64,000 bases of DNA from Fratercula arctica (taxonomy: Eukaryota; Chordata; Aves; Charadriiformes; Alcidae), in NCBI GenBank assembly GCA_947846985.1, contig CANTUZ010000001.1:69581521-69645520 (forward strand), written 5' to 3'. The notes beneath the pieces are model-generated. The model ran no database searches and was not told the origin of the DNA. It saw nothing but the letters and a program-made list of their open reading frames with translations. Position numbers and translations under genes: made by a program. Shown piece by piece: positions 20,839 through 33,775 of this stretch (its first letter is position 1; each line of letters opens with the position of its first letter).

Positions 20839-23800
20839 ATATCTGTGCATGCGTAGATGTGTACATATACATACACACACGTGTATATACCCAAACATGT
20901 AAATTATTTATTTGGGGGCAACGGAAGGTGTTATGCTTAATTTCCTTAATACAGTTTGCAGCTGACCAATCTTGTCTGGGAGGAAAAGGGAGAAAAAAGT
21001 CCAAAACCCCTTCAAGTGACCTACACTTTTAAAAAGCCCAGCAACACAAGACAGCACCATGCATCCCATACCTAAGGACCCTGGTCAAAACCTTTGGTCT
21101 CTTACGTAAGGCTTGAGTCCCCTGCTTAAGGAGGAAAGAACAGGCTTCCCCCTCAAGCCAAAGGAAATCTTCCTAAGGTTAATCTGCTGGTTGTTAAGTA
21201 ACTTAGGCCAGACACCAAAAAGAGAGGTGATCACATGCATGCGATTAGCACGCTGCATACGCAGGAAGGCAAGGGCTTGTGCTGCCCCGGCAAAGGCACT
21301 GAGGGGTATGCGTGCCCAAACCCCCGCTTACACCCTGGGACGCCCAACGGGCTCAATGGGGCACTTGGGAGCGCGGCGGAGGTGAAGGGGGCAATGGATC
21401 CTGTTTTTTCTCCCATCCCCCTCAGAAAACATGCCCGTTTCGTGCCCCCTTCTCCCCCCCACCCCTTCCCTTCCCAGCGGCTTGGGGCTTGCATTACCAG
21501 CAGGGCCAGGGTGGTGTCGGGGAGCAGAGCTACAAACTTTCCTGAGGAAATGCCACTGAGATGGTATCATCAGATCCTTTGAGAATAGAGAATAGATAAG
21601 ACCACACTCTGGGAGACAATTATCCATTTGCGCTACAAACATATTTTCTTTTACAATAGCCAGACTTTTACTCTTAAACCGCTAGGCAGTGTTTTTTCCC
21701 CTCAGGAAGGTTAACCTGCTATTATAAAAAACACTTATGGAAAGCGCCTACTGAAAGTGCAGGATGACACAGATGAACACAGATTATTCTTGCCCTGGCT
21801 TGTGCCCGGTTCTGTGAATCACGCTCCACTCTGCAATGCCGAAGCCCCTCCGCTCCCTCCTCCTGCCTCTCCTCCATCAACCGTCAACCTCCATCAACTC
21901 ATATCTCATCTCCAAAGCCTCCTTCTCCCTGAAGGGAGGCAGGGCAGCTCTCGGTGGCTATCGATGGCTCAAGGCTGTGGTCAACACAGGCTGTGGTCAA
22001 CCCAGGTTGTAACACAGGTCAGCCCAGCTGAGCATCCCTATCTCCATCGCAGCTGTCCCTCATCTCAAAGCATGTGTTTTCCGACAGCCCCGACACCAGT
22101 TGGCTCCCACCACAACGCTGGCAGAAGCGCGCTTTAATTTTGCTCAGCCGTAAGAATTTTAAACCGTGCCTAACCATGCTTGATAACCACACTTAAAAGA
22201 CCTAGCAAAGCGCAGCCAAAAATGACTGAAGCCCTTCAGCTGGCCAAAGGGCACCCTGGATAAATAAGTAAATAAGTAAGCATGCTGCCACAGACAACGA
22301 GAGCCTATCTGAAATATTTCAAAACCAAATAACAGCATAAGATGCTTCCATGGGATTTGTAAGTCAGTGCACGGGAGTACCATGTTTACAGGAATGAAAA
22401 TTCAAGCATACTTCTCAAGGCTGGCAGGGGGACTTCTCACAGGAAAAGCAGGGGGAAAAAAAAAAGAAAACAGTGATTAGTAACAAAAGCTGACATTTGC
22501 TGAAGTCAGGAGAGGAAGTCTGGTATTTTCAAGATGGAGCAGTGAATGTGAGTGCAATGGGAGATGTGTTGATAGCATAGCACCTTCAGCAACCTCGCTG
22601 GAGGCGATGCCAGAGATGCAAGACACCAGGGCCTTGGGACTTTGGGGGAGTTGGGGGTGAACTGTGGGTGCCAGCTTGGCACTACCCACCCCTCCAGGCT
22701 TCCATCACCCTTAACAGCATCCCAAAACCTCCGCCAGCCTCATCTTCACAGGGCCCAGACCAAAGGGGCCTCTCCATGGCAGAAGGGGTAAAACCCAGAA
22801 GGACAAGCCATGTCCCCCAGCAAGAGCACAGCGGGAAGGGTGGGAAACCGAGGAAGCAAGCTGCTGCCCTCCAAAAACCTCGCTGCCTCCCAAAACCTCA
22901 CTGCCCCTGCGTGCAGCAGCAGGAACGGTATCACATTGGCAATGGCATTTTGGCAGCATCAGTACTGCGGAAGATTAAATGGTAACACTCAATGTTACTT
23001 CAAAGGTAAAAAAAAAAAAAAAAACAAAAACAAAAAAGAAAGAAAAAAAGAAAAAGAAAAAAAAGCAGTGGTCAGTGATTTTCAGAAGGCAGAAACTGCG
23101 CGCGCTCCAAAAAACCAAGTTTCTTTAAGCCCTCACAAAAAACGTGGGCAATGTAAAGTCACACTTGTCACATCTGAAAGTTTGTGCTGCAGGCCCCACA
23201 CCCTCTGGGAATGAATTAAGAAACCTACATGAGAGAATGCGAGACTTTCAATGATTCTTGTCCAAGCCATGCACGCACACAAAAAAAACCCTTCCTTCAG
23301 TCTGTCTCCTCCACACCCAGGTATTTTATCTGGTACAAACGTGCTCCTCTAACAAGATGAGGGCAGCAGCGAAGAGAACACGTTCAATGCAATTTACCCA
23401 TCAGGAAAGTCAAGGTCTCCCAAACACTGGCTTGGGGCAGCCGGAGGAGGAGAAAACGTGGCTTGCTCCAACCCCTCGGGGTTCAGCCTCTCCAGGCATC
23501 CCCTTCTCCGGAGGCAGGGAACCGCACGCGCCGATGGCTGCCAAACTTAGCAGTGCTGTGCCATGGGGGCAATAAACGGAGGGGGGGGTTAAAAAAAAGG
23601 ACCACCAGGAGCTATTTCAAGCCCCCCAACAGCGTCAGGAACCAAACAGCGGCACTTTCAGTAACAACTACAGGGCACTGAGGGATAATAACCTGTAATA
23701 CTGCATTTGTTACAACTGGCAGTATCTGACACTAACGATTACATATGACTATTTTCTCTTCTGATGGCAGCCTCATAAAACATCCAGGGCCAGTAGCCTG

Positions 23801-25380
23801 CTTTCTCCACAAAACATAAACCTTCCCATAAGAACCGAGAGCTCTGAGAGCGTAAGCTGCAAGAAGTCCTGACTAAACTTTAGTATAAAAAGCTGTGAGA
23901 AAGGCCTGTTTTCTTCAAAACCCGTGGCAGGCCTAACCCTTTGTGAGGATCCGCAGAGCTGTGCGAGCTCAGGACCTCCCTGAAGCCCAGCCACTCGGAG
24001 GAGAAGATGGATGAGCTGAGCAGAATAACCACGATGCTCCACAAGGGAACACAGCAGTAAGTCCAACCTGCACCTGAAACAGCACTACCTTTCAAACGCC
24101 TAGAAATCTTGGAGGCCAGGGTTAGGAGGGAAGGTTGGATCTCCTATTTGACTAAAAAAGACAGTAACTAAGAGTTTTACATAATATCTGGTTAAGTATG
24201 CAACACAGGAAAGCCTAGTCACTGATGCCTACTCATTTTTTCCTTAAAACAAAGCAGAGACATGTCCTAACTCCTAGAAAAAGGATTAAAAAAACCCCAC
24301 GCATAACCTAAAACATGCCTTTTCACAGCTTTTTTAGGCTGCTGTAAGCTCTGCTGATCGCCAGCCTGAGACCAGCAATGCCAAGAATTCACACTCCCTT
24401 CCCATACATGATGTTCCCTGGTGGCCTCCAAAAGAGTTCAGAAGCTTCAGGTAACTTTGTGACACACTCCATCTCTTTCCTGATGCCCCCACAAAATAAA
24501 GCAAAAAAAGACCTGCACCAAACAACTGTTAAGCTGTATTTTACCTACCTCTTCTTTTCATCTGATATAGGGAACATAGGACAAAAGCATGCAGTGGTCC
24601 AGCTCCCTCCGTAAAGATTAACGATGGAACTCAGGGAATTAATACCTGCTGTACTTCTGAAATGGCCGTGAGGCTTTAAATCCCTTAATACAGTTCTGGT
24701 AAGTTTAAAATGTTCAAGTGAGTTCAGGTTTGAATAGGTCTAGCCATCTCGTTTCATGCATTTGGCAACTGAGACTTAAAACTGAGCTTGAAAAACTGGA
24801 GAAGTAGGGAAGGCTGAAAACCCAGGGGCAGCAGTCGAGCCTCAGCCCCCGAGAGCAGCTTTCCCCCCTTCCCTACAGCCAGTACAAGGTGGTCAGAAAA
24901 ATGGCCAACAAAATGAGAAGCCAGCTGAGAGGATTTGTAACGTGAAACCACCAGGCACAATACTGAAAATTTTCCTGTCTGCTGAGAGAGGAGGAGGGGA
25001 AAAACTCCAGCCCTGCTGGAGAGGTCATTAAAGACAGATGGCTCACGCAGAGGGCTGGTAGGAGCACGCTCCTCCGAAACCCAGGCACCAGCATCAATCA
25101 CTCAGGTATCTGCTGGCAGAGGGAGATCCCCACCAGCAGAAAGCGGGGCTGTGACCAGGACCAGCGTGCAGCACCTCGATGGGACAGAAAACTCGGCTCC
25201 CACCGGCGTCTGCCGACAGCCCACCCATGGCTGCTGCCACAGCAGCACGTCTGGACCTGGGGAAACAGAGGAGGAGGAGAAGGACAACGGTGCGGCCACG
25301 AATGATTTTTGCATTTAGGTTTCCTGGATGGGTATCAGCAAGCTGTCAAAAAGAGGGGGGAAAAAAAAAAAGCCCTAACT
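20839..25380. other. Unique non-coding sequence with short tandem repeats
   Basis: No gene is recognised. Simple sequences include a 16-bp unit duplicated at 21973-22004 (GGCTGTGGTCAACACA-like), an AAGTAAAT-type repeat at about 22258-22281 and an A-rich tract at 23008-23065. A G8 run lies near 23581. The frames at 21230-21640 and 22668-23214 are low-complexity or cross the A tract. I see no promoter, exon or RNA gene. Confidence 0.5.
23008..23065 (+). repeat. A-rich tract
   Basis: The tract starts with seventeen A, then groups of A separated by single C or G, for a total of 58 bp. It is probably a degenerate poly(A)-type simple repeat. Frames crossing it give poly-lysine. Confidence 0.85.
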
Positions 25381-25561
25381 GAACGATCGGCTACGCTCAT
25401 TAAAATCCTAAAGACGTCTGGAGAACTGCCCTTTCTGCAGCATTAAGTCATTGGCAACTTCATCTTAACTCGGACGGAGGGAGATCTCCCGGTCCTCCTT
25501 CCCCCTCCTCGCCCCGCGCCGAATTTAACCACAGAAGAGAGAACTGGATCATGCTCAACAG

Positions 25562-25590
<29 letters not shown>
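25562..25590 (+). repeat. A29 mononucleotide run
   Basis: Twenty-nine consecutive A follow CAACAG and precede TGTCGGCC. It is the longest A run in the window and sits inside a CpG-rich patch. No retrotransposed sequence is recognisable upstream. Confidence 0.95.
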
Positions 25591-25592
<2 letters not shown>

Positions 25593-25631
25593 TCGGCCAA
25601 GGGCCCGCGGCGGGGTGAGGGTGGGGGAAAT

Positions 25632-25654
25632 CGCCGGGGGGGCGGGGGGGGGGG
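25632..25654 (+). repeat. G-rich tract with quadruplex potential
   Basis: CGCCGGGGGGGC is followed by a run of about eleven G. With the GGGTGGGGG just upstream it offers at least four G-runs of three or more and could form a G-quadruplex on the + strand. Confidence 0.75.
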
Positions 25655-25760
25655 CTGTAAAGATAAGTAAATCCTTTGCTTTGCACATGTCTTGTCGTTA
25701 TTTATCCCCTGGCTGCCATCACGTGAGCCAGGCCGGAGCCTGCACGCCGAACAAAGGGCC

Positions 25761-28700
25761 TTTGCTGGGCCCTCCACAAGGAGCCCTTTAAGCACTTCTG
25801 TATCCTTCCAAATTAGCCTTTAAACTGTGACACTAAAATAAAATAAATTAAAAAAAAAAACAAACCCTACCTTTTATGCAACAAGGTTACCCCTTCACTA
25901 CGCCACAAAAAGTGGCATGGCTGGGGCGTATACACTCCCACCCGCCGGAGAGAAAATTCCAAAGTTTAGGCACGGTGTCTGCCCCTCCCAGTATCAATCA
26001 ACAGATCAAGCTCCTCATTAATTCAGCTAACTTGCTAATTTAAGGGATGAAATCCCTCCTGCATGGTACCTTGAAGAGGACAGTCAGTTATTTTAGATCC
26101 CCCTTTCAGAGGCGTCAGTAAAAAGCAACTTATCCAACGCCAACTAGAAGCGACGCTTTAAAAAGCGAAGGCCAACTTCAGCCCAGAGTTCAGAGCGGAA
26201 AGACCGCACGGAGGATTTTTGCACGAGGATCAAGACAAGGCCTGAACCCTTCCGGCTGAAAACGCAACACCCTGACAGCGGGCGTCCACACGTCTGTCCG
26301 TGTGTGCCCTGCGGCACAACAGGAGGGTCTGCAGAGGAGCCGACCCGCTCCTGAAGGAGCTCCATCCTGCCAAGATGCTCAAGCGACAGCCCCCTGCCTC
26401 ACTCGAGCCAAGTCACCTGATTTCAGGACGACAGAATGAGCCAAAACGCGCAGAATCAGGCCCGAACGTAGAAAATCAGCTCCTCTGCTTAAGCCACAGC
26501 AACCCTCGCCTGCCAGTTCTTTTTAATCGCTAGACTGACAGCCATGTGGTAAAGTCGACATCGCCAAGTACTTGTCATTTCATCGGCGCTGCCAATTCCC
26601 ATCTTGCTGAGACAATGACACATCAAAAATAGCTTTCATCTGTTTATATACTGCATGCTCGGCAAACTATGTCACCAACTGCTGGTGTGGAAAAAAAAGC
26701 CTTTTTTTAATAATCTCCATCCTGGGAAAAAAAAAAAAAAAATAATAAGATTACATACTCTCTGAAAAATATGAAAAATGTATTCCATATTTTGGGAAAC
26801 CTTCAATGCATCCCGTATTTCATTTCAGATTGTTATATTCTGAAAATATTTATTACAGTAAATCATAATAATTCTCTCTCTTTACTAACAAAGAGCAAAG
26901 GAACCATAACCGAAACTTTTTTGCAGCAAAATGCTGGTTTTGGTTTCTGAAGCTGCTGAAAATATTTATAAGACAGAAGCAGATCTCCAAAAGCATTTTT
27001 CCTTATAAAAATGTGAGGTTTTTGCAGGTCCAAACAAATGCCAAAAACAACATACACAAAATTTCACAGTCTTTCTTCACATTTTCATTGGTCTCTCTGG
27101 AAGACGTACACTGCATGAGTCACATCCCTTTGTTCCTGTCTTCCTGGGCTATTCAAATTTGCTGAGCTATTTCTTGGTGGACACCATAACTAGAAAAAGT
27201 CCTGCTCCCTACTGATACGATGAACATGTGAGTTTGTGTACATAAGAATATACCATGAAATGTATTTGTGCAATTTTTGCTTTGTTCTTGCCTCCTTCTA
27301 TATATAACACAAAGGATAAGAATGGTTTAAAGCACTAAACTCCATACATGAAATTCTGAAAAGCAGATCTACAAGCAAATCCATAAACTCAGAATAAAGG
27401 CCAGAGAGCCAAATTAGAAAATTACAGCAGATCACCCTACAGCTGAGAAACTGTATCCATCAAACACTAAGTGGCAAGCAATGCCTAAAACTTGCTTTGA
27501 GTCTTCATAAACCTCATCCTATACTTTGCTGAGAAGTGCGAAAGGAACTGCAAAAATTCAGGAACAAGATCTCTTTCACAGCTAAAAAGAACATTTTGAA
27601 AGCTGAAATAACTTATTTACTTAAGCCCTGAATTCACTGTTAACAGACAAATTTTCATCTGAAGTACTCTTCTTCTAATTGCAGAACATGTATAAGTGTT
27701 TCAGAAAAAAAGGGATTCACAGCAGTTTTGGAAGGGAGTCCCAGCTGAGATTGCAGTAGACAGCAAGTTTCAGGCCTGACTGTACGGAGCCCTCATGACA
27801 GCCTAATAAATCAGAAAAACATATTTTTCCAACTTGTAGATTAAAACAAATACCAATTTGGTGATAGCATGCTTTTGAGCAGCCATATTTCCAAAGGAAA
27901 AAGGACTGTTTACACTAAGCCTGATACTTTAATAGACGGACACACACGTCTCATTAATTACGCCTGGCAGATGGAAGCGGGCTGCGAGCGCCTGCAACGC
28001 AACCCACAGGTCATCAAGCTGCTGAGGTGTAGGTGTAACTTTGATATCTTGAAACGAGGGGAGATGAACGGCTGGAAAGATGAGGCTGTGCCAGCTGCAG
28101 ACGGCTCTTGGGTGCTCCTCCCCAGGCGGAGAAATCCACCCAGAAGAGCCACCCCACTGCTGCTCCTACCACTGTTTATCGAGCGGCAAGTTCAACCAGT
28201 GCTTTTTCACACAGTCAGACTCCTTCCCACAGGATGCCACCGAAGCCAAAGGTGGAAACATGGCTTATTAAGGGCTATTAAGCACAGCTGAACCAGGTGC
28301 AGCCTTGGTCGCAAAAAAAAAAAAGCAAGCACCCACTGCACATCCCCACCATCAGCTGCCAAAGGTTGGTATATTCCATGGGAGGTCTCTCTCTCTCTGT
28401 ATATATATTTTTAATCATTTTCTCCATCACTGCCAAGTATTAGAGACAGCAGCCTAAGCATTACAGACCTGTAGTCTGATCCCACATGGAAGCTCTTAGG
28501 CTAGTCCAAATATACTTAGATTTTTGTGTAGAAAAAGCTTAAGTTCTTGGAAACAGGCTTTTATATCAAGAGTGGCAGCTCATTTGCATCTTAAAAAGTA
28601 GGACCTAGCACTAAGTGCAGCTGAGGGGATGTAATGCCGACATAAAGCAACTAAGCGAAGGAAAAGTTCCTGTTTTCTCTTTATCGGGATTTAATATCAA

Positions 28701-31700
28701 GTTGGCTAAGTGGAGTTGTACAGCTCAGTGGAAAAAGCAGATATTAATTTTTTTTCTCCCCGACTCCCTTCCCCTTTTCAGATGTCTTCTTCCTTATGGA
28801 AAAAGGAGCAGGTAAATCAAAACGGTCCTCCATGTGCCTCAGAAGGAGCCAGCCTGCCAGCTGGTAGCAAAGCTCAGCCCTGAGCTCAGGAAAGTTCTTT
28901 TGAAACGTTGCTCTGAAAGCAAAAGCTCTCCCCCGAGGAGGTGGCGATGTGGAAGGGGTATCGATAAACAGAGATATTAGCTGCTGGTCTGTTTTCGCAG
29001 TCCAAATCAAACAAGTGGGAATAGGAGAGAATGATGTATGCATTAAGATTAAATTCATATTTTAAAATACTATTAGCGAAAGATTGGTAAGAGATCAAAT
29101 GCAATGCACTCTATGTAATTCCTGGATTCCTTTGGGGTTTGTTTTCTTTTCTTTTTTTTTTTTTTTAAGTAAACTTATTCCTTAAGAGGAAAGATATTCA
29201 CATATGGTTAAATTTTAATTCGGTTAGTTATATAAACTACATGCCACTATAAAAATTCTCACCAGTAGTTTCAATTCCATAATCACAAGCTGTTATTCAC
29301 TTTCCATGATTACATGTTCTGCCCTGCTGAAAAGTTTCTCTTTCCACGTCAAACATGGGTTAAGCAACTCACAGACTCATTTAAAACAGACTGTAAAAGA
29401 ACTTAGTGAACTTTCTGAGTATAAAATATACTAAAATTAAGCCTGACTTTGTCGTCATACTTCATCGACCTGTCATCAACTTCATCGTGTACCCAAAGGT
29501 AACATTGTTCAAATCCAAGATAGGGCATAAGAAGACGGCATAAAGAAGACAAGGCAAATTATCTCTCAGTTTAATATTTCTTAGGTTAGTCTATAACTAA
29601 AAGACTTTACATTTTTTAAATAAAAATATAAAGCGAAGCTTCTATAGAAAAAAAAAATCCTCTTTAAAAACTATCTTAAAATGCCATGAGGCAATCTCAC
29701 AAAATGCAGTTTTCCTTAAAAACACAAAACATGCTCTTAGCATAAAAATAAAGGTCTTCATGAGATGGGCTTTTATCCCAAATTTAAAAGCAATTAAAAT
29801 GTATTATATGCAAGTGTTGGATGGGGCTCAGTCCATGACTCAGTTCTCATGTCACCTCCAATCACAGTGACAAACCTGCTCTTCAAGATGATGTCTGAGA
29901 GCTATGGGTAAAACAATTCATTACTGCTAGCTCTAATTATTCCACATCCAACCATTTCTAGTTCTTCAGTACGTAAAATAAACTAGATGCAGGTTTCTGC
30001 CATTTGCGATGCATCTAATTCAAAAAGGAAACTCTTCAAATCCAGGATTACAAAAATGTAATAAATAAATTGGAATAATTTGTCCCTTTAGGTCCCTAGT
30101 CAATGAATGGATTTGTGAACATAAACTTGAGAGCACGCCTGTATTTTCCTTGGTATCAATGCCCTGGCACATCCACCCAAAACTAAAGATAACTCTTCAT
30201 ACAGCAGCCTTCTACATACAGCAGCCTGAAGGCATGCTCCTGAGCAATCAAGCTCAGGAGGAGGAGAAATATAAGGGAGAAGGAATAAGAGACTAAAATT
30301 ACCACCTTTTTAACAGAAATTATAGTATTTACTCAGTAGTGCCTTGCCACAAGAAGGTGTTTCCAAGGACCAGTTAATGCGTACATGCAGTTCCCAAGAA
30401 GGCAAGCTAGGATAAAAATATTTAGTTTTATTTCTTTTTAAGCTACAAAGGCACCCCAAATAATACACTTTACTGACAGCCTCAACTTGTGGCAATCAGC
30501 ATTGCTTAAATCATTGTAAATAATCTCCCAGGAGAGCGATAATGTACAGTCATCCCTGAAACATGAAGAGGGGTCGGGGGGCAAAGAGCTTACCAACGTT
30601 AAGCGCAGGCATCTCAAAAAGAGCAGCTTCCCACTCCATCCAATATATGGCACGTTCACACATGACCTGGAACCCACTGCTGAATCCCAGGGCTGGGATT
30701 CTGATCTCACTAAATCTGGGAATTATTTGGGATTTGGCCAGTACGGCCCAGAGCAGAGTTGGACAGTAAATGCATACCTACCCTTCAGAGCAAGATTAGT
30801 CTAAAGAATTATTATTTCTAAAAGACCAGAAGAAAACAGAAGTGTATGACAGCTATGCTGTGAAAAAACAGTACTTTTCAACGAGTGCCAAGCCAGACAG
30901 ATTTACAATAGATGAAAAAGATGAAACCCCTTCACCATCCCCTCCCCTAAACATGCATCAGAAACCTTTTTCTTTGTGCTGGAACTATCCAATACTCAGA
31001 CCCAAATCTTGGACCCACTGAGACTATTCTTTGATCTATGCAAGCTTTCATTCAGTCTCCCTACAAATTGGCATTATGATAAAATGATGAAGTACCATCA
31101 CACTCTACTTGTTTTAGGCTACAACAAAGGGAGGATGCAAAAAAGGAGCTGTTGCAAGAATAACCGTGCATCTACCAATTCATAACTCCTGAGAAAAGAA
31201 ATCGAACATACTAACTCGGGTTTTGTATATTTTTGTGGGATGAAGGATAATTTCTCATTTCTGCCAACGCTACCCAAACACACCAAGACAGACGAGCTCT
31301 AGTTGGTCGTGCTGTGGTAGCTGAAGGTCTCCCTCATCCCAGGTGTCCACCATCCATCCCTGCCTCTGCAGCAAAATTCACCCACTGAAACCCACCTACA
31401 TGCATGCTCTGCCTGCTCTGCATCAGAGCAGCATCTGAGCTCCGGCTGCCTCTGTCCAGAGCCGTGTGATAATAAAACTGGAGCACTGCAGGGCAGGCGC
31501 TCCTTCCCCTCTTCGCAGCTGCCACCAAGAAGAAAGCTCTTCCAGCAGCGCAGCACCAGCCCTGGTGGCTCATCTGCAAGCACTCATGGAGGTGCCTGGC
31601 TGTCGCCTCCTATTTCAGTTTGCTTGTGCGTTGTAAGTGAATTAAAAAAAGCAATCACAAATGATAGCTTGGTTAGCTGCTTTGACAACGAGTCGAGTGC

Positions 31701-33589
31701 AGGGGTTTAGTCAGGACTCCAAAGGTCTTTATCCTGCAACCCTGAACCATCCATCACAGCTGAGTACCAGCAGTTCAACACGCCAGCAACTGCTCCTTGC
31801 AAGTTGACTATGGGAAGCACATTCATTTTCCTACCAAAACAGAGGACACTGGCCACATGATCCTTCTTCGTGCAATCAATCAGAAGATGTTCCGAATTTA
31901 AATAAAATTATGGCAGAAATTCCCTTGTGTGGTTCAGATCTCATCAGAAAAGCAAGGCAAAGGACACAAATAGCCCTGAAGAACTATAACAAGCCAGCAA
32001 AGAAAAGGTCGGTCAAAAAGGCCAAGGCCATCTGCACTCCTTTACGCACTTGGATGAGACTAAAAGAATAGCTGGAGGGCTGCAGTTATGCCGGACTAAC
32101 TTTCCTATTGTCTTTTCAATCACCATTCTTCACAGAAAAAATTACCTCATGCTAGCAGGTGTGGGTTTTTTGGTTGGTTTTTTTTTAACCTGTAATACGG
32201 CTACGGCAGTTCTTCATCTACGAGACATCTAATCATTTGTTCCCCTTCTGAATTCTGTGAGCAAGCAGACCTTGACAGAGATCTATTAACACCCACATGA
32301 TTCATGGCACCAGTCAGAAAGCAGAGCGAAACCATCATTAAAAGGATAAAGGATAGAAGCCAAGGGGACGGTTCCCTTAAATAAAGGGATTTATCTAGGA
32401 GGTGCTTTATTAATATGATATATAATGTAGTTCACCATACTGGAAAACCACTTGCATGGTGGACAGCATCCCACAGCAGTGTAGAAAAAAGGCAAAAAAG
32501 AAAAGTAAACTCCATAACTTGGGGAAAAATCTGTTTCTAAGACTCATTGTGGGCCAGTATAAATGATGCTGCTCCATAGCTGTTGTTTAACTGTTCTTTT
32601 TTACTTGTAACTGAAGACTTGTGTTAGCACTTTTTTTTCTTTTTTTTTTCTCCTAGAGAAACCCACGAAGCATCCAGTCAAACACGGAGAGAACAAGTTT
32701 TTTCTATGCAGAGGGATGCCTGGTGCTTTGAAGTAGGGCCTTTGCATCCTAGAGCCCGGCTCTGGGAGAGGCAGCAGCCTGCTGCTCTCCTCGGCTCCGC
32801 TTCCAACTGCAAACCCAAACACCACTGACAGCAGCAGGCCACTATTTTTAATTACACAGCTGGGATCATCTGCTCCCTGAAGAACTCTTTAATTGCTCTT
32901 TGCTTGACAACCCCATCCCCCCTCTCACAGCAACCAGGTCTTGAGCATCTCGCCACAAACAGCCCTGAGGTCCCTGAAACGCGAGCACATCATCTCTGGA
33001 GTCTTTTATTCTGGGTTTTTTCCAGCATCAAGAAAGTCTAGACATATAAGTACTGAACAAGTCATCAGAGACACCCCCAAAAAAAAAAACCAAAACAAAA
33101 AAAAACCCAGAACATCAAATATGCACACCTTCCACCCAAAAGTCTGTGTTACTTTAATACTAATCCCCATCAGTATGCCAAGGAAGGGCAGGGAAGCCAC
33201 GAAAGCACCGGCACAACCCACACCCTGTGCTTCAGCTGCAGAGCGCCCGGCGCTGCCAGAGCCCCGTCGGTGCTTACCATGTTGCTGGCCCCGGCTTGTG
33301 GGGAGCACAAGGAAAGGGCTGAACCAGGGATGTCTGACATCCCTACCTGGGGTCTCCAGGCACCAGTAGAAAACAGAAGCCAGCTCACCTATTCCTGTCT
33401 ACTCACAGGAAAAGATAAGAGGCACGCTACACCCGAGAAAGCACAGAAACATCGTAAATACTAATACTTTAGCCCTTAGCATGCTCACTATGAAAACCAA
33501 AAGTCTGACACCTCCATAGGGAAAGGTATTTCAAAGGGGAGCCCCCCTGGGCAGTGCCAGAAGCAGGGAACTGCCCACCCCGCAGGGTA
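25761..33589. other. Unique, AT-leaning non-coding sequence
   Basis: No gene, RNA gene or mobile element is recognised in this long stretch. The segments 26540-26690 and 26750-27060 are AT-rich with regulatory-looking word content; an A16 run lies at 26727-26742 and a T15 run at 29152-29166. A CpG-containing part lies at about 33180-33300. Frames up to 142 codons (27869-28291, 32941-33369) lack domain signatures. I cannot tell intron from intergenic DNA. Confidence 0.5.
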
Positions 33590-33775
33590 ACTCTGTGTCA
33601 ATCAGGGAAGTGACAGGGTGGGCATCGCCCGACCCCGCATCCTCACGCTGACAGACACTCAGTCGGGAGTCCCATGGCCAGTCACGGAACTCGCCGCCTC
33701 CCGCCAAGAATGGCCGTCCCCCTCAGCGCCCACGAAATAGGGGTCACAACCGCCGAGTTCATCCTCCGTGAGAGG
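33590..33775. promoter_or_regulatory. CpG-rich patch
   Basis: About 16 CpG dinucleotides fall in 185 bp, including CTCGCCGCCTCCCGCC near 33690 and CCGCCGAG near 33750. The surrounding DNA is CpG-poor. No frame or splice signal supports an exon, so this is only a candidate methylation-free element or an old GC-rich insert. Confidence 0.25.

Larger units (their letters stand above)
25381..25760. promoter_or_regulatory. CpG-rich patch, candidate promoter or enhancer
   Basis: I count roughly 23 CpG dinucleotides in about 380 bp, against a CpG-poor background. The patch holds GC-rich blocks (25470-25520, 25592-25655) around an A29 tract. Downstream words include AGATAAG near 25661 (GATA-type), CACGTGA at 25720-25726 (E-box) and AACAAAG near 25751 (SOX-type). 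No exon or start codon in good context is recognised on either strand. It could be a distal promoter, the first exon of an unrecognised transcript, or a GC-rich enhancer. Confidence 0.35.

Noticed and set aside
33246..33282. Possible - strand exon end with ATG followed by GTAAGC near 33275
   Set aside because: The upstream frame shows no recognisable peptide, and donor-like words are frequent by chance.
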